Made by a program: the position numbers and the translations under genes. This document shows, piece after piece, positions 8,427 through 14,893 of a stretch of DNA of 43,188 bases. The DNA comes from Pseudomonadota bacterium (lineage in GTDB: Bacteria > Pseudomonadota > Gammaproteobacteria > Burkholderiales > Burkholderiaceae_C). The first letter of the stretch is position 1. Each line of letters opens with the position of its first letter. Location: assembly GCA_020161215.1 (NCBI GenBank), contig JAIUOM010000023.1:1-43188 (forward strand), written 5' to 3'. The notes below the pieces were generated by a model. That model was not told the origin of the DNA, made no database searches, and was given only the letters and a program-made list of their open reading frames with translations.

Positions 8427-9314
8427 ATGCAGGCTGAAACCTTGACCGTCGACGGCGCCGTGCCGCTGGCCCTGCGCGTCTATGAGCCCGCCGAAGGCGC
8501 CGCCCACGCCAGCGTGGTGATCGGCGGCGCCATGGGCGTGCGCCAGCGCTTCTACCAGGGCTTTGCCCAGTGGCTGGCCGGGCGCGGCTACCGCGTGACC
8601 ACCTTCGACTACCGTGGCCACGGCGATTCGCTGCATGGTCCGATGCGCGCCGTGCGCGCCGACCTGTTCGACTGGGCGCGCGACTACGAGACGGTGATCG
8701 GCCACGCGGCGCAGGCGCTGCCTGGCGCGCCGCTGTACCTGCTGGGCCACAGCCTGGGCGCGCAACTGCCGGGGCTGCTGCGCCAGCCCGAACGCGTCAG
8801 CGGCCTGCTCAGCATCGCCTCGGGCAGCGGCTACTGGCGCGACGGCGCGCCGCGCTTGCGGCGCACGGTGCTGTACTTCTGGCAGCTGGCGGTGCCGTTG
8901 GCCACCCGCCTCTGCGGCTATTTCCCGGGGCGCCGGCTGCGCAAGGTGGGCGATTTGCCGGCCGGCGTGATCTGGCAGTGGCGGCGCTGGTGCCTGAACC
9001 CGCGCTACTGCGTCGGCGCCGAGGGGGCCGAGGTGGAGCGCAGCTACGCGGCCGTGCGTTTTCCGGTGCGGGCGCTGTCGATCAGCGACGACGAGCTGAT
9101 GACCTGGCGCGGCACCCAGCACCTGTTTGCGCTGTACGCCAACGCGCCGCGCCAGATCGAGCGCGTGACGCCCGCCGACGTGCAGGCGCGGCGCATTGGT
9201 CACTTTGGCTTTTTCCGCCCCGAGTTCGAACCCAGCCTGTGGCGCCGCGCCGCCGACACCTTGCAGCGCTGGCACGCCGCGCACGGCGCCGGCGTCTCGC
9301 AGACGACGGCGTGA
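8427..9314 (+). CDS. Alpha/beta hydrolase (serine aminopeptidase / monoacylglycerol-lipase-like)
   Basis: 295 residues. The nucleophile elbow GHSLG places the catalytic Ser at 109; the Asp is probably in ALSISDDELMTW and the His in RRIGHFGFFRPEF near the C-terminus. GAMGVRQRFYQGFAQWLAGRGY and FDYRGHGDS are typical of the hydrolase_4 group. No signal peptide, so cytoplasmic. It sits 42 bp after the thiolase gene in the same direction, with a CCGGAGG ribosome site, so it probably releases or processes an acyl ester feeding the beta-oxidation genes; the substrate is inferred only from position. Confidence 0.8.
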   Translation: MQAETLTVDGAVPLALRVYEPAEGAAHASVVIGGAMGVRQRFYQGFAQWLAGRGYRVTTFDYRGHGDSLHGPMRAVRADLFDWARDYETVIGHAAQALPGAPLYLLGHSLGAQLPGLLRQPERVSGLLSIASGSGYWRDGAPRLRRTVLYFWQLAVPLATRLCGYFPGRRLRKVGDLPAGVIWQWRRWCLNPRYCVGAEGAEVERSYAAVRFPVRALSISDDELMTWRGTQHLFALYANAPRQIERVTPADVQARRIGHFGFFRPEFEPSLWRRAADTLQRWHAAHGAGVSQTTA

Positions 9315-9329
9315 ACCCGGGTTCGCGGG

Positions 9330-9335
9330 CACACT
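9330..9335 (+). promoter_or_regulatory. Candidate -10 element of a leaderless start
   Basis: CACACT, seven bases before the ATG at 9343, with no ribosome binding site between. The -35 is weak. It is one of five such arrangements in this window. Confidence 0.35.
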
Positions 9336-9342
9336 GGGCGCC

Positions 9343-10176
9343 ATGAGCTTGACTTCTTCCCATCCCTTCGACGAAGCGCTGCGCCTGGTGCCAGGCGCCG
9401 ACCCCGGCACCTTCAGCGGCCAGCCACACCCAGCCTACGGCAACATGGTGGGCCCGTTCGGCGGCATCACGGCGGCGCAGCTGCTGCAGGCCGTGTGGCT
9501 GCACCCGGACCGCCTGGGCGAGCCGGTGGCCTTGACGGTGAACTTCGCCGCCGCCTTGCGCGACGCGCCGTTTCACATCCAGGCGCGGGCCGCGCGCACC
9601 AACCGCTCCACCCAGCACTGGGTGCTGGAGATGCGCCAGGTCGGCGAGGACGGCGCCGAGACCACGGTCATCACCGGCAGCGCCGTCACCGCCGTGCGGC
9701 GCGGCACCTGGAGCTCGGCCGACGCGCCCCGGCCCGATGTGCCGCGCCCCGACAGCATCGCCCGTCCCGAGGTGCCGCGCAGCGTGCGCTGGATCGAGCG
9801 CTACGACATGCGCCCCATCACCGGTCACATGCCGATGCGGTGGGACGGCAGCGAATCCAGCAGCCTGACCCAGCTGTGGGTGCGCGACGAGCCGCCGCGC
9901 CCGCTGGATTTCGCCAGCCTGACGGCGCTGGCCGACGTGTTTTTTCCGCGCGTGTGGCTGCGCCGCGCCGTGCGCACGCCGATCGGCACGGTGTCGATCA
10001 CCATCTACTTTCACGCTGGCGCCGACGAGCTGGCCGCCACCGGCACCGGCTACTTGCTGGGCCAGGCGCGCTCGCAAGCTTTTTTCAACGGCTTCTTCGA
10101 CCAGAGCGCCGAGCTGTGGAACGAGGCCGGCCATCTGGTCGCGACCACGCACCAGATCGTGTATTTCAAGGAATAA
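9343..10176 (+). CDS. Acyl-CoA thioesterase, double-hotdog (TesB-like / 4HBT_3) family
   Basis: 277 residues from the ATG at 9343; an in-frame upstream start at 9196 would overlap the previous gene by 119 bases. The N-terminal hotdog shows GNMVGPFGGITAAQLLQAVW and VALTVNFAAALRDAPFHI, and the second hotdog shows LDFASLTALADVFFPR and VSITIYFHA. This arrangement belongs to the thioesterase-like superfamily that hydrolyses medium or long acyl-CoA. Lying in a beta-oxidation cluster, it may relieve CoA sequestration. It starts 28 bp after the hydrolase gene and lacks a Shine-Dalgarno sequence; a -10-like CACACT sits seven bases upstream. Confidence 0.8.
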   Translation: MSLTSSHPFDEALRLVPGADPGTFSGQPHPAYGNMVGPFGGITAAQLLQAVWLHPDRLGEPVALTVNFAAALRDAPFHIQARAARTNRSTQHWVLEMRQVGEDGAETTVITGSAVTAVRRGTWSSADAPRPDVPRPDSIARPEVPRSVRWIERYDMRPITGHMPMRWDGSESSSLTQLWVRDEPPRPLDFASLTALADVFFPRVWLRRAVRTPIGTVSITIYFHAGADELAATGTGYLLGQARSQAFFNGFFDQSAELWNEAGHLVATTHQIVYFKE

Positions 10177-10186
10177 TGCCTTTCAG

Positions 10187-10214
10187 CCGGCGCGGGAATT
10201 GCCTGATATGCTAT
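10187..10214 (+). repeat. 28-nt dispersed motif, copy C
   Basis: CCGGCG at 10187 and GCTAT at 10210-10214, with CCT at positions 16-18 and a TGAAAC tail. It begins 10 bp after the stop of the thioesterase gene. Confidence 0.75.
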
Positions 10215-10270
10215 TGAAACAGTAGTGAACCGCGCCTTTCTTTCACCTCCTTCAACCTCCATCCCACCCC

Positions 10271-11032
10271 ATGTCCGACATTCTTTTGCACCGCGAAGCC
10301 GGCGTGTTGACGCTCACCTTCAACCGCGTCGAGCGCAAGAACTCCATCAACGTCGCCATGTACGACGCGCTGGCCACGGCCTTCGAGCAGGTCGCCCAGG
10401 ACGACACCCGCGCCGTGGTGTTGCAAGGCCACGAAACGGTGTTTTCGGCCGGCAACGACCTGGACGATTTCCTGCGCAACAAGCCGGCCGGCCAAGAATC
10501 GCCGGTGTTCCGTTTTCTGCGCGGCATCGCCACCTGCCCCAAACCCGTGGTGGCCGCCGTGTGTGGCCCCGCCGTGGGCGTCGGCACCACCCTGCTGCTG
10601 CATTGCGACCTGGTCTACGCCGGCGACAACGCGGCCTTTTCCATGCCCTTCGTCAACCTGGGTTTGTGCCCCGAGGCCGCGTCGAGCCTGCTGGTGCCGC
10701 GCATGTTCGGCATGCACCGCGCGGCCGAGGCGCTGCTGCTGGGCGAGCCCTTCTTCGCCGAGGCGGCGCTGGAAGTGGGCCTGGTCAACCGCGTCGTGGC
10801 GCCCGCCGAATGCAACGCGCTGGCCCTGTCCCAGGCGCGCAAGCTGGCGACCAAGCCCTTGTCCAGCCTGGTGACCACCAAGCGGCTCATGAAAGGCCAC
10901 CTGCAGCAAGCCGTGCTGCGCCAGATGGAGGAGGAGGGCGCGCAGTTCGGCCGCCTGCTCACCGAGCCGGCCGCCCGCGAGGCCATGACCGCCTTCATGG
11001 AAAAGCGCAAGCCCGACTTCAGCAAGTGCTGA
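10271..11032 (+). CDS. Enoyl-CoA hydratase/isomerase family protein (ECI-like)
   Basis: 253 residues of the crotonase fold: FNRVERKNSINVAMYDAL, the oxyanion-hole segment FSAGNDLDDF, and CGPAVGVGTTLLLHCDLVYA. The catalytic region reads VNLGLCPEAASSLLVPR with a single acidic residue, E135, placed as in delta3,delta2-enoyl-CoA isomerases rather than the paired Glu residues of classical hydratases. It therefore probably shifts double bonds during unsaturated fatty-acid oxidation, though many such proteins are annotated simply as enoyl-CoA hydratase. The leader is C-rich and has no obvious ribosome site. The last codons (KRKPDFSKC) are echoed twice in the non-coding DNA that follows. Confidence 0.85.
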   Translation: MSDILLHREAGVLTLTFNRVERKNSINVAMYDALATAFEQVAQDDTRAVVLQGHETVFSAGNDLDDFLRNKPAGQESPVFRFLRGIATCPKPVVAAVCGPAVGVGTTLLLHCDLVYAGDNAAFSMPFVNLGLCPEAASSLLVPRMFGMHRAAEALLLGEPFFAEAALEVGLVNRVVAPAECNALALSQARKLATKPLSSLVTTKRLMKGHLQQAVLRQMEEEGAQFGRLLTEPAAREAMTAFMEKRKPDFSKC

Positions 11033-11197
11033 AGGCGGCCACCGCGCCAGCGGTGGAGCCGCGGAGCGGCGCGCAGCGACTTTCGCTCAAAGCGCAAGCC
11101 GGATTTCAGTGAGTTTTGAAATCCGCCGCCACCTCAGTGGCGGGGCCGCGAGAGCGGCGTGCAGCAGCTTTCGCTCAAGGCGCAAGCCCGATTTCAG
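11003..11197 (+). repeat. Tandem echo of the 3' end of the enoyl-CoA hydratase gene
   Basis: The core GCGCAAGCC(C/G)GA(C/T)TTCAG, which in the gene encodes RKPDFS, recurs with its first base at 11005, 11092 and 11180, periods of 87 and 88 bp. Between cores the two units share CAGYGGNGG...GCCGCG, AGCGGCG and CAGC...TTTCGCTCAA. Only the first core lies in the coding frame; the next two are in the 218-bp intergenic space. Confidence 0.7.
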
Positions 11198-11237
11198 CGC
11201 CTTCTGGCCGCGCCGCCGGCTGCCGGCGGGCACGCGC

Positions 11238-11243
11238 GACAAT
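11238..11243 (+). promoter_or_regulatory. Candidate -10 element of a leaderless start
   Basis: GACAAT, seven bases before the ATG at 11251, no ribosome site between. A -35 is not evident in the GC-rich DNA upstream. Confidence 0.35.
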
Positions 11244-11250
11244 GGCACCC

Positions 11251-11736
11251 ATGAGCAAACACCCGTCACAGCCGCCGCAGCCCTTCGAGGCCGAGTTCAT
11301 CGAAGGCGTGCGGCACATCTTCGAGCAGCGCGTGGCCTTCAATCGATTGCTGGGCTTCAAGGTCATCGAGCTGGCGGCCGACCACGTGCTGGGGCGCGTG
11401 GACATGCGGCCCGAACTGGTGGGCCACTTCAGCTACAACCGCCTGCACGGCGGCGTCATCAGCGCCACGCTGGACGCCATGGCCGGCCTGGCCGTCACGG
11501 CCGCCATCGGCGCGCGCCACATGGACGAACCCCCCACCAAGCGGCTGGAACGCTTTCTGAAAGTGGGCACTATCGACCTGCGCATCGACTACCTGCGCGC
11601 CGGCCTGGGCGACTACTTCACCGCCCGCGCCGAGGTGATGCGCCTGGGTTCGCGCGTGGCCACCACGCGCATGGAGTTTCGCGACGCGCAGGACGCGCTG
11701 GTCTCGACCGGCACGGCGGCTTACATCGTGTCCTGA
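11251..11736 (+). CDS. PaaI/YiiD-like thioesterase, single hotdog domain
   Basis: 161 residues from the ATG at 11251; in-frame starts further upstream would translate the tandem echo of the preceding gene. NRLLGFKVIELAADHVLGRVD is followed by the hotdog active-site segment YNRLHGGVISATLDAMAGL, with the HGG motif characteristic of this acyl-CoA thioesterase group, and then LERFLKVGTIDLRIDYLRAG. Probably a cytoplasmic thioesterase on short or aromatic acyl-CoA. It is the second of three thioesterases encoded between 9.3 and 14.9 kb. A GACAAT element ends seven bases before the ATG and no Shine-Dalgarno is visible. Confidence 0.8.
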   Translation: MSKHPSQPPQPFEAEFIEGVRHIFEQRVAFNRLLGFKVIELAADHVLGRVDMRPELVGHFSYNRLHGGVISATLDAMAGLAVTAAIGARHMDEPPTKRLERFLKVGTIDLRIDYLRAGLGDYFTARAEVMRLGSRVATTRMEFRDAQDALVSTGTAAYIVS

Positions 11737-11753
11737 TGGTTGCTATCGTTGGT

Positions 11754-11781
11754 GTAGCGCTTCAGGGTGATTGCACGCCGG
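11754..11781 (-). repeat. 28-nt dispersed motif, copy D
   Basis: On the - strand CCGGCG, then 17 bases, then GCTAC (the only copy ending in C). It begins 17 bp after the stop of the thioesterase gene, between convergent genes. Confidence 0.65.
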
Positions 11782-11818
11782 CCAACGGCTGAAAAGCTCT
11801 GAAATTTGGGCGAAAGCC

Positions 11819-13054
11819 TCAGGCCACCGCCGTGGCCGGCTGGCGCACCGGCGCCTCGCGGATCGGCAGGTTCAGCACCGCGGCCAGCAAGGCCAGGGCG
11901 ATGTCGGCCCACCACATCCAGTCGTAGTTGCCGAACTCGGTGATCGCCAGGCCGCCCAGCCAGGCGCCCAGAAAGCCGCCGATCTGGTGCGACAACAAGG
12001 TCAGGCCGAACAGCGTGCCCAGGTAACGCACCCCGAACAGCTTGCCCACCAGCCCCGCCGTGGGCGGTACCGTGGCCAGCCAGGTCAAGCCCAGGCCCAC
12101 CGCAAAGACGTAAAACACCCAGGGCTCGCGCGGCATCATCAAATACCACAGCACCAGCACGGCGCGGCTGCCGTACATGATGGCCAGGATCATCTTGCTG
12201 CGGTACTCGCCCACCAGGTGGCCCACCACCAGACTGCCCACGATGTTGGCCAGCCCGATCAGCGCCAGCGACCAACTGGCCACCGAGGGCGGCAGGCCGC
12301 ACAGGTCCACCTCGGTCGGCAGGTGCGTGACTAAAAACGCGATGTGAAACCCGCAGGTGAAAAAGCCCGCGTGCAGCAGCAGGTAGCTGCGGTCGCCCAG
12401 GGCGTTTTTGATCGCGGCGCGCAGGCCGATGTCGGTCTGCGCGGGCGCCGCAGCCGCAGCACCCGCCGCCGGCGCCACCGTGCCCTTGACCAGCTTGCCC
12501 ACCAGCGGGAGCGCCAGCAGGGTGAGCACCGCCAGCGAGTACATCGCGCCCATCCAGCCCAGCGACTGGATCAGCTTTTGCACCACCGGCGCAAACACGA
12601 ACTGCCCCAGCGAGCCGCCCGCGTTGATCACGCCCGAGGCCGAGCCCCGCGCCGCCACCGGCAGCTTTTGCGCCGCCGCGCCGATCAGCACCGAGAAGCT
12701 GGCCGCGCCCGAGCCCATGGCGGTGAGCAGGCCGATGGTGAAGATCAGTCCCCAGGTGCCGGCCATCAGCGGTGTCAGCGCGCAGCCCACGGCCAGCAGC
12801 ACGATGCCCGCCAGCAGCACCGGCCGCGCGCCCCAGCGATCGGCCACCGCGCCCGCCACCGGCTGCACCGCGCCCCAGGCGAACTGCGCCACCGCCAGCG
12901 CAAAGCTGATGGTGGCGATGCCCAGCCCGGTGCTGGTGTTGAGCGGGCCGACGAACAGGCCCATCGACTGGCGCGAACCCATGGTCACCATCAGGATGCC
13001 GGCGGCGGCCAGCGTCACCGCCATGGCGCCCGGGGCTTTGAGACTTTTGAACAT
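11819..13054 (-). CDS. MFS transporter
   Basis: 411 residues from the ATG at 13054; a TTG start at 13075 is possible but less likely. Twelve predicted membrane helices in two halves joined by an Ala-rich loop around residues 195-215 (VAPAAGAAAAAPAQTD). The cytoplasmic motif between helices 2 and 3 is present as GAVADRWGARPV. The overall look is of the NarK/oxalate-formate (monocarboxylate) branch of the major facilitator superfamily, with GSRQSMGLFVGPLN in helix 1. The substrate is unknown. It is transcribed divergently from a LysR gene over a 143-bp gap, the classic layout of a regulator controlling its transporter. Confidence 0.85.
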   Translation of the reverse strand: MFKSLKAPGAMAVTLAAAGILMVTMGSRQSMGLFVGPLNTSTGLGIATISFALAVAQFAWGAVQPVAGAVADRWGARPVLLAGIVLLAVGCALTPLMAGTWGLIFTIGLLTAMGSGAASFSVLIGAAAQKLPVAARGSASGVINAGGSLGQFVFAPVVQKLIQSLGWMGAMYSLAVLTLLALPLVGKLVKGTVAPAAGAAAAAPAQTDIGLRAAIKNALGDRSYLLLHAGFFTCGFHIAFLVTHLPTEVDLCGLPPSVASWSLALIGLANIVGSLVVGHLVGEYRSKMILAIMYGSRAVLVLWYLMMPREPWVFYVFAVGLGLTWLATVPPTAGLVGKLFGVRYLGTLFGLTLLSHQIGGFLGAWLGGLAITEFGNYDWMWWADIALALLAAVLNLPIREAPVRQPATAVA

Positions 13055-13179
13055 GAAAGACAGCGGAGGGTGCAAAAAAATGAGGAGGCACCGTTCGGCC
13101 GGCAGGCGCGGCGCGACGGCAAGGGGCCGATGTTAGGGGTTTTTCCAGGGTCCAAAAAGCCGATAATTGCCGCCAATCT

Positions 13180-13196
13180 GTCAACGATTCATTGAC
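13180..13196 (+). promoter_or_regulatory. Candidate LysR binding site
   Basis: GTCAA-N7-TTGAC is a perfect inverted repeat one base before the ATG of the LysR gene and inside the divergent MFS/LysR spacer. It fits the interrupted dyad recognised by LysR proteins and would allow autoregulation. Confidence 0.4.
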
Positions 13197-13197
13197 G

Positions 13198-14184
13198 ATG
13201 CCCCGCACCCCATCCTCTTCAGGCCGTCTGGCCGCCTCCGGTGGCTGGACCACCTCGGCGGTCGAGCGGCAGTTGCCCTGGCTGCCCGCCTGGCAGGCGT
13301 TTGTGCGCACGGTGGAAGCCGGCAGCATGGCGGCGGCGGCACGCCAGCTGGACTGCACGCGCGCCCAGGTCAGCAAGCAGATCGCCGAGCTGGAATCGGC
13401 CTTTGGCACGCGCCTGTTGGAACGCAGCACGCGGCGGCTGGATCTGACCCCCGCTGGCCAGGTGTTTCATCAGCACGCCCTGGCGGCGCTGGAAAGCGTG
13501 GCCGCCGCCCAACTCGCGGTGGGCAACCTGGGCGACGAACCGCACGGCCTGCTGCGCATCAGCGCCACCATCACCTTCGGCCGTCTGCACGTCGCGCCCC
13601 TGCTGTCGCGCCTGGCCGAGCAGCACCCGCGGCTGAGCTGCGAGCTGCTGCTGACCGACCAACTGGTCGATCTGGCCGAGGAGCAGATCGACCTGGCCCT
13701 GCGCATGACGCGCAGCCCGCCGCAGGACGCCGTGGTGCGCAAGCTGGCCACGCTGGAGCGCGTGGTCTGCGCCGCGCCGGCCTACCTGGCCGCCCACGGC
13801 ACGCCGCACAGCGCCGCCGAGCTGGCCGGGCACCAGACGCTGAGCTTCCTGCTGACCGACGACAACCGCTGGCACCTGACCGATCCGCAGGGCCAGGACC
13901 ATGTCGTGCCGGTCACCAGCCGGGTGCGCACCAACAACACCGACTGCCTGCTCGATCTGACCCTGGCCGGCCATGGCTTGGCCATCCTGCCGCTGTACCT
14001 GGCCGCGCCCTACATCGCCCAGCAGCGCCTGCACGCCGTGCTGCCGGGCCACGACGTGCACACCCGCTTTGGCCGCCATTTGTACGCTTGCTACACCCCC
14101 AGCCGGGTGCGCGTGCCGAAGGTGCGCGTGGTGCTGGACGCCTTGATCGCGCAGTTCGCGGCCGGGGCGCCGTGGGGGCGGTGA
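13198..14184 (+). CDS. LysR family transcriptional regulator
   Basis: 328 residues from the ATG at 13198 (a TTG lies at 13192). The winged HTH covers about residues 28-85: AWQAFVRTVEAGSMAAAARQ, CTRAQVSKQIAELESAFGTR, LLERSTRRLDLTPAG. The substrate-binding domain follows (GLLRISATITFGRLHVAPLL), with LAILPLYLA near the end. It belongs to the LysR subgroup with compact effector domains often paired with transporters or detoxifying enzymes. Divergent from the MFS transporter gene, which it probably controls; the inducer is unknown. Confidence 0.85.
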   Translation: MPRTPSSSGRLAASGGWTTSAVERQLPWLPAWQAFVRTVEAGSMAAAARQLDCTRAQVSKQIAELESAFGTRLLERSTRRLDLTPAGQVFHQHALAALESVAAAQLAVGNLGDEPHGLLRISATITFGRLHVAPLLSRLAEQHPRLSCELLLTDQLVDLAEEQIDLALRMTRSPPQDAVVRKLATLERVVCAAPAYLAAHGTPHSAAELAGHQTLSFLLTDDNRWHLTDPQGQDHVVPVTSRVRTNNTDCLLDLTLAGHGLAILPLYLAAPYIAQQRLHAVLPGHDVHTRFGRHLYACYTPSRVRVPKVRVVLDALIAQFAAGAPWGR

Positions 14185-14241
14185 GGGGCGTGCGCCGGAA
14201 CCTGCGGTTCAGGCAGAAAAGTGGGTCTATTTGACCGGATG

Positions 14242-14269
14242 CCGGCGTGAATATTGCCTGGCATGCTAT
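14242..14269 (+). repeat. 28-nt dispersed motif, copy E
   Basis: CCGGCG at 14242, CCT at positions 16-18, GCTAT at 14265-14269, GGAATC tail. It lies 57 bp after the LysR stop in the 203-bp gap before the convergent YciA gene; nothing else is recognisable in that gap. Confidence 0.7.
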
Positions 14270-14387
14270 GGAATCAGGAATTATGAAGTTGTACCTGGGA
14301 TGGTGCGGGAGGCAGGACAACGCTCTCCCGGCGTCGACATTCCGGGGTTGCTCAACGGCCGGACCGTGACCGCCCGCGGTGCCGCGC

Positions 14388-14855
14388 TCAGGTGTCCAAC
14401 TGCGTCACCGGCACCGGCCGCGGGTGGCCGTCGTCGTCGATGGCGACGTAGGTGAGCTGGGCCTCGGTGACCTTGACGTAGCGGCCCTGTCGGTTGAAGC
14501 GTTCGGCGTAAACGCCGACGTTGACGGTCATGGAGGTGCGGCCGATGCGTTCCATCTTGGCGTAGAACGACAGGATGTCCCCCACCCGCACCGGCGCCTT
14601 GAAGACGAACTGGTTCACCGCCACGGTGGCCATGCGGCCCTGCGCGTAGCGCGCCGGCAGCACCGAGCCGGCCAAATCCACCTGCGCCATGACCCAGCCG
14701 CCGAAGATGTCGCCGTTGGCGTTGGCGTCGCCCGGCAGGGGAATGACCTTCAGCACCAGCTCGTGGTCGGTCGGGACGTTGGCCTCGGGTGCGTCCACGG
14801 GCTGGGTGTTGGGTGGGCGCAGATGCGAGGTGACGGAGCTGGACAGATGGGACAT
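14388..14855 (-). CDS. yciA: Acyl-CoA thioesterase YciA
   Basis: 155 residues from the ATG at 14855 (a GTG at 14861 is the alternative). The hotdog fold carries the diagnostic PLPGDANANGDIFGGWVMAQ, with the catalytic Asp in the GDIFGGW loop, then NQFVFKAPVRVGDILSFYA and TSMTVNVGVYAER. YciA proteins hydrolyse a wide range of acyl-CoA thioesters in the cytoplasm. Transcribed divergently from the Atm1-like exporter over 38 bp. A CACAAT on the + strand (14859-14864) could be the -10 of the exporter gene. Confidence 0.88.
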   Translation of the reverse strand: MSHLSSSVTSHLRPPNTQPVDAPEANVPTDHELVLKVIPLPGDANANGDIFGGWVMAQVDLAGSVLPARYAQGRMATVAVNQFVFKAPVRVGDILSFYAKMERIGRTSMTVNVGVYAERFNRQGRYVKVTEAQLTYVAIDDDGHPRPVPVTQLDT

Positions 14856-14893
14856 GGGCACAATCGGCAGAGAACTTAAAGGGATTTTCCATC

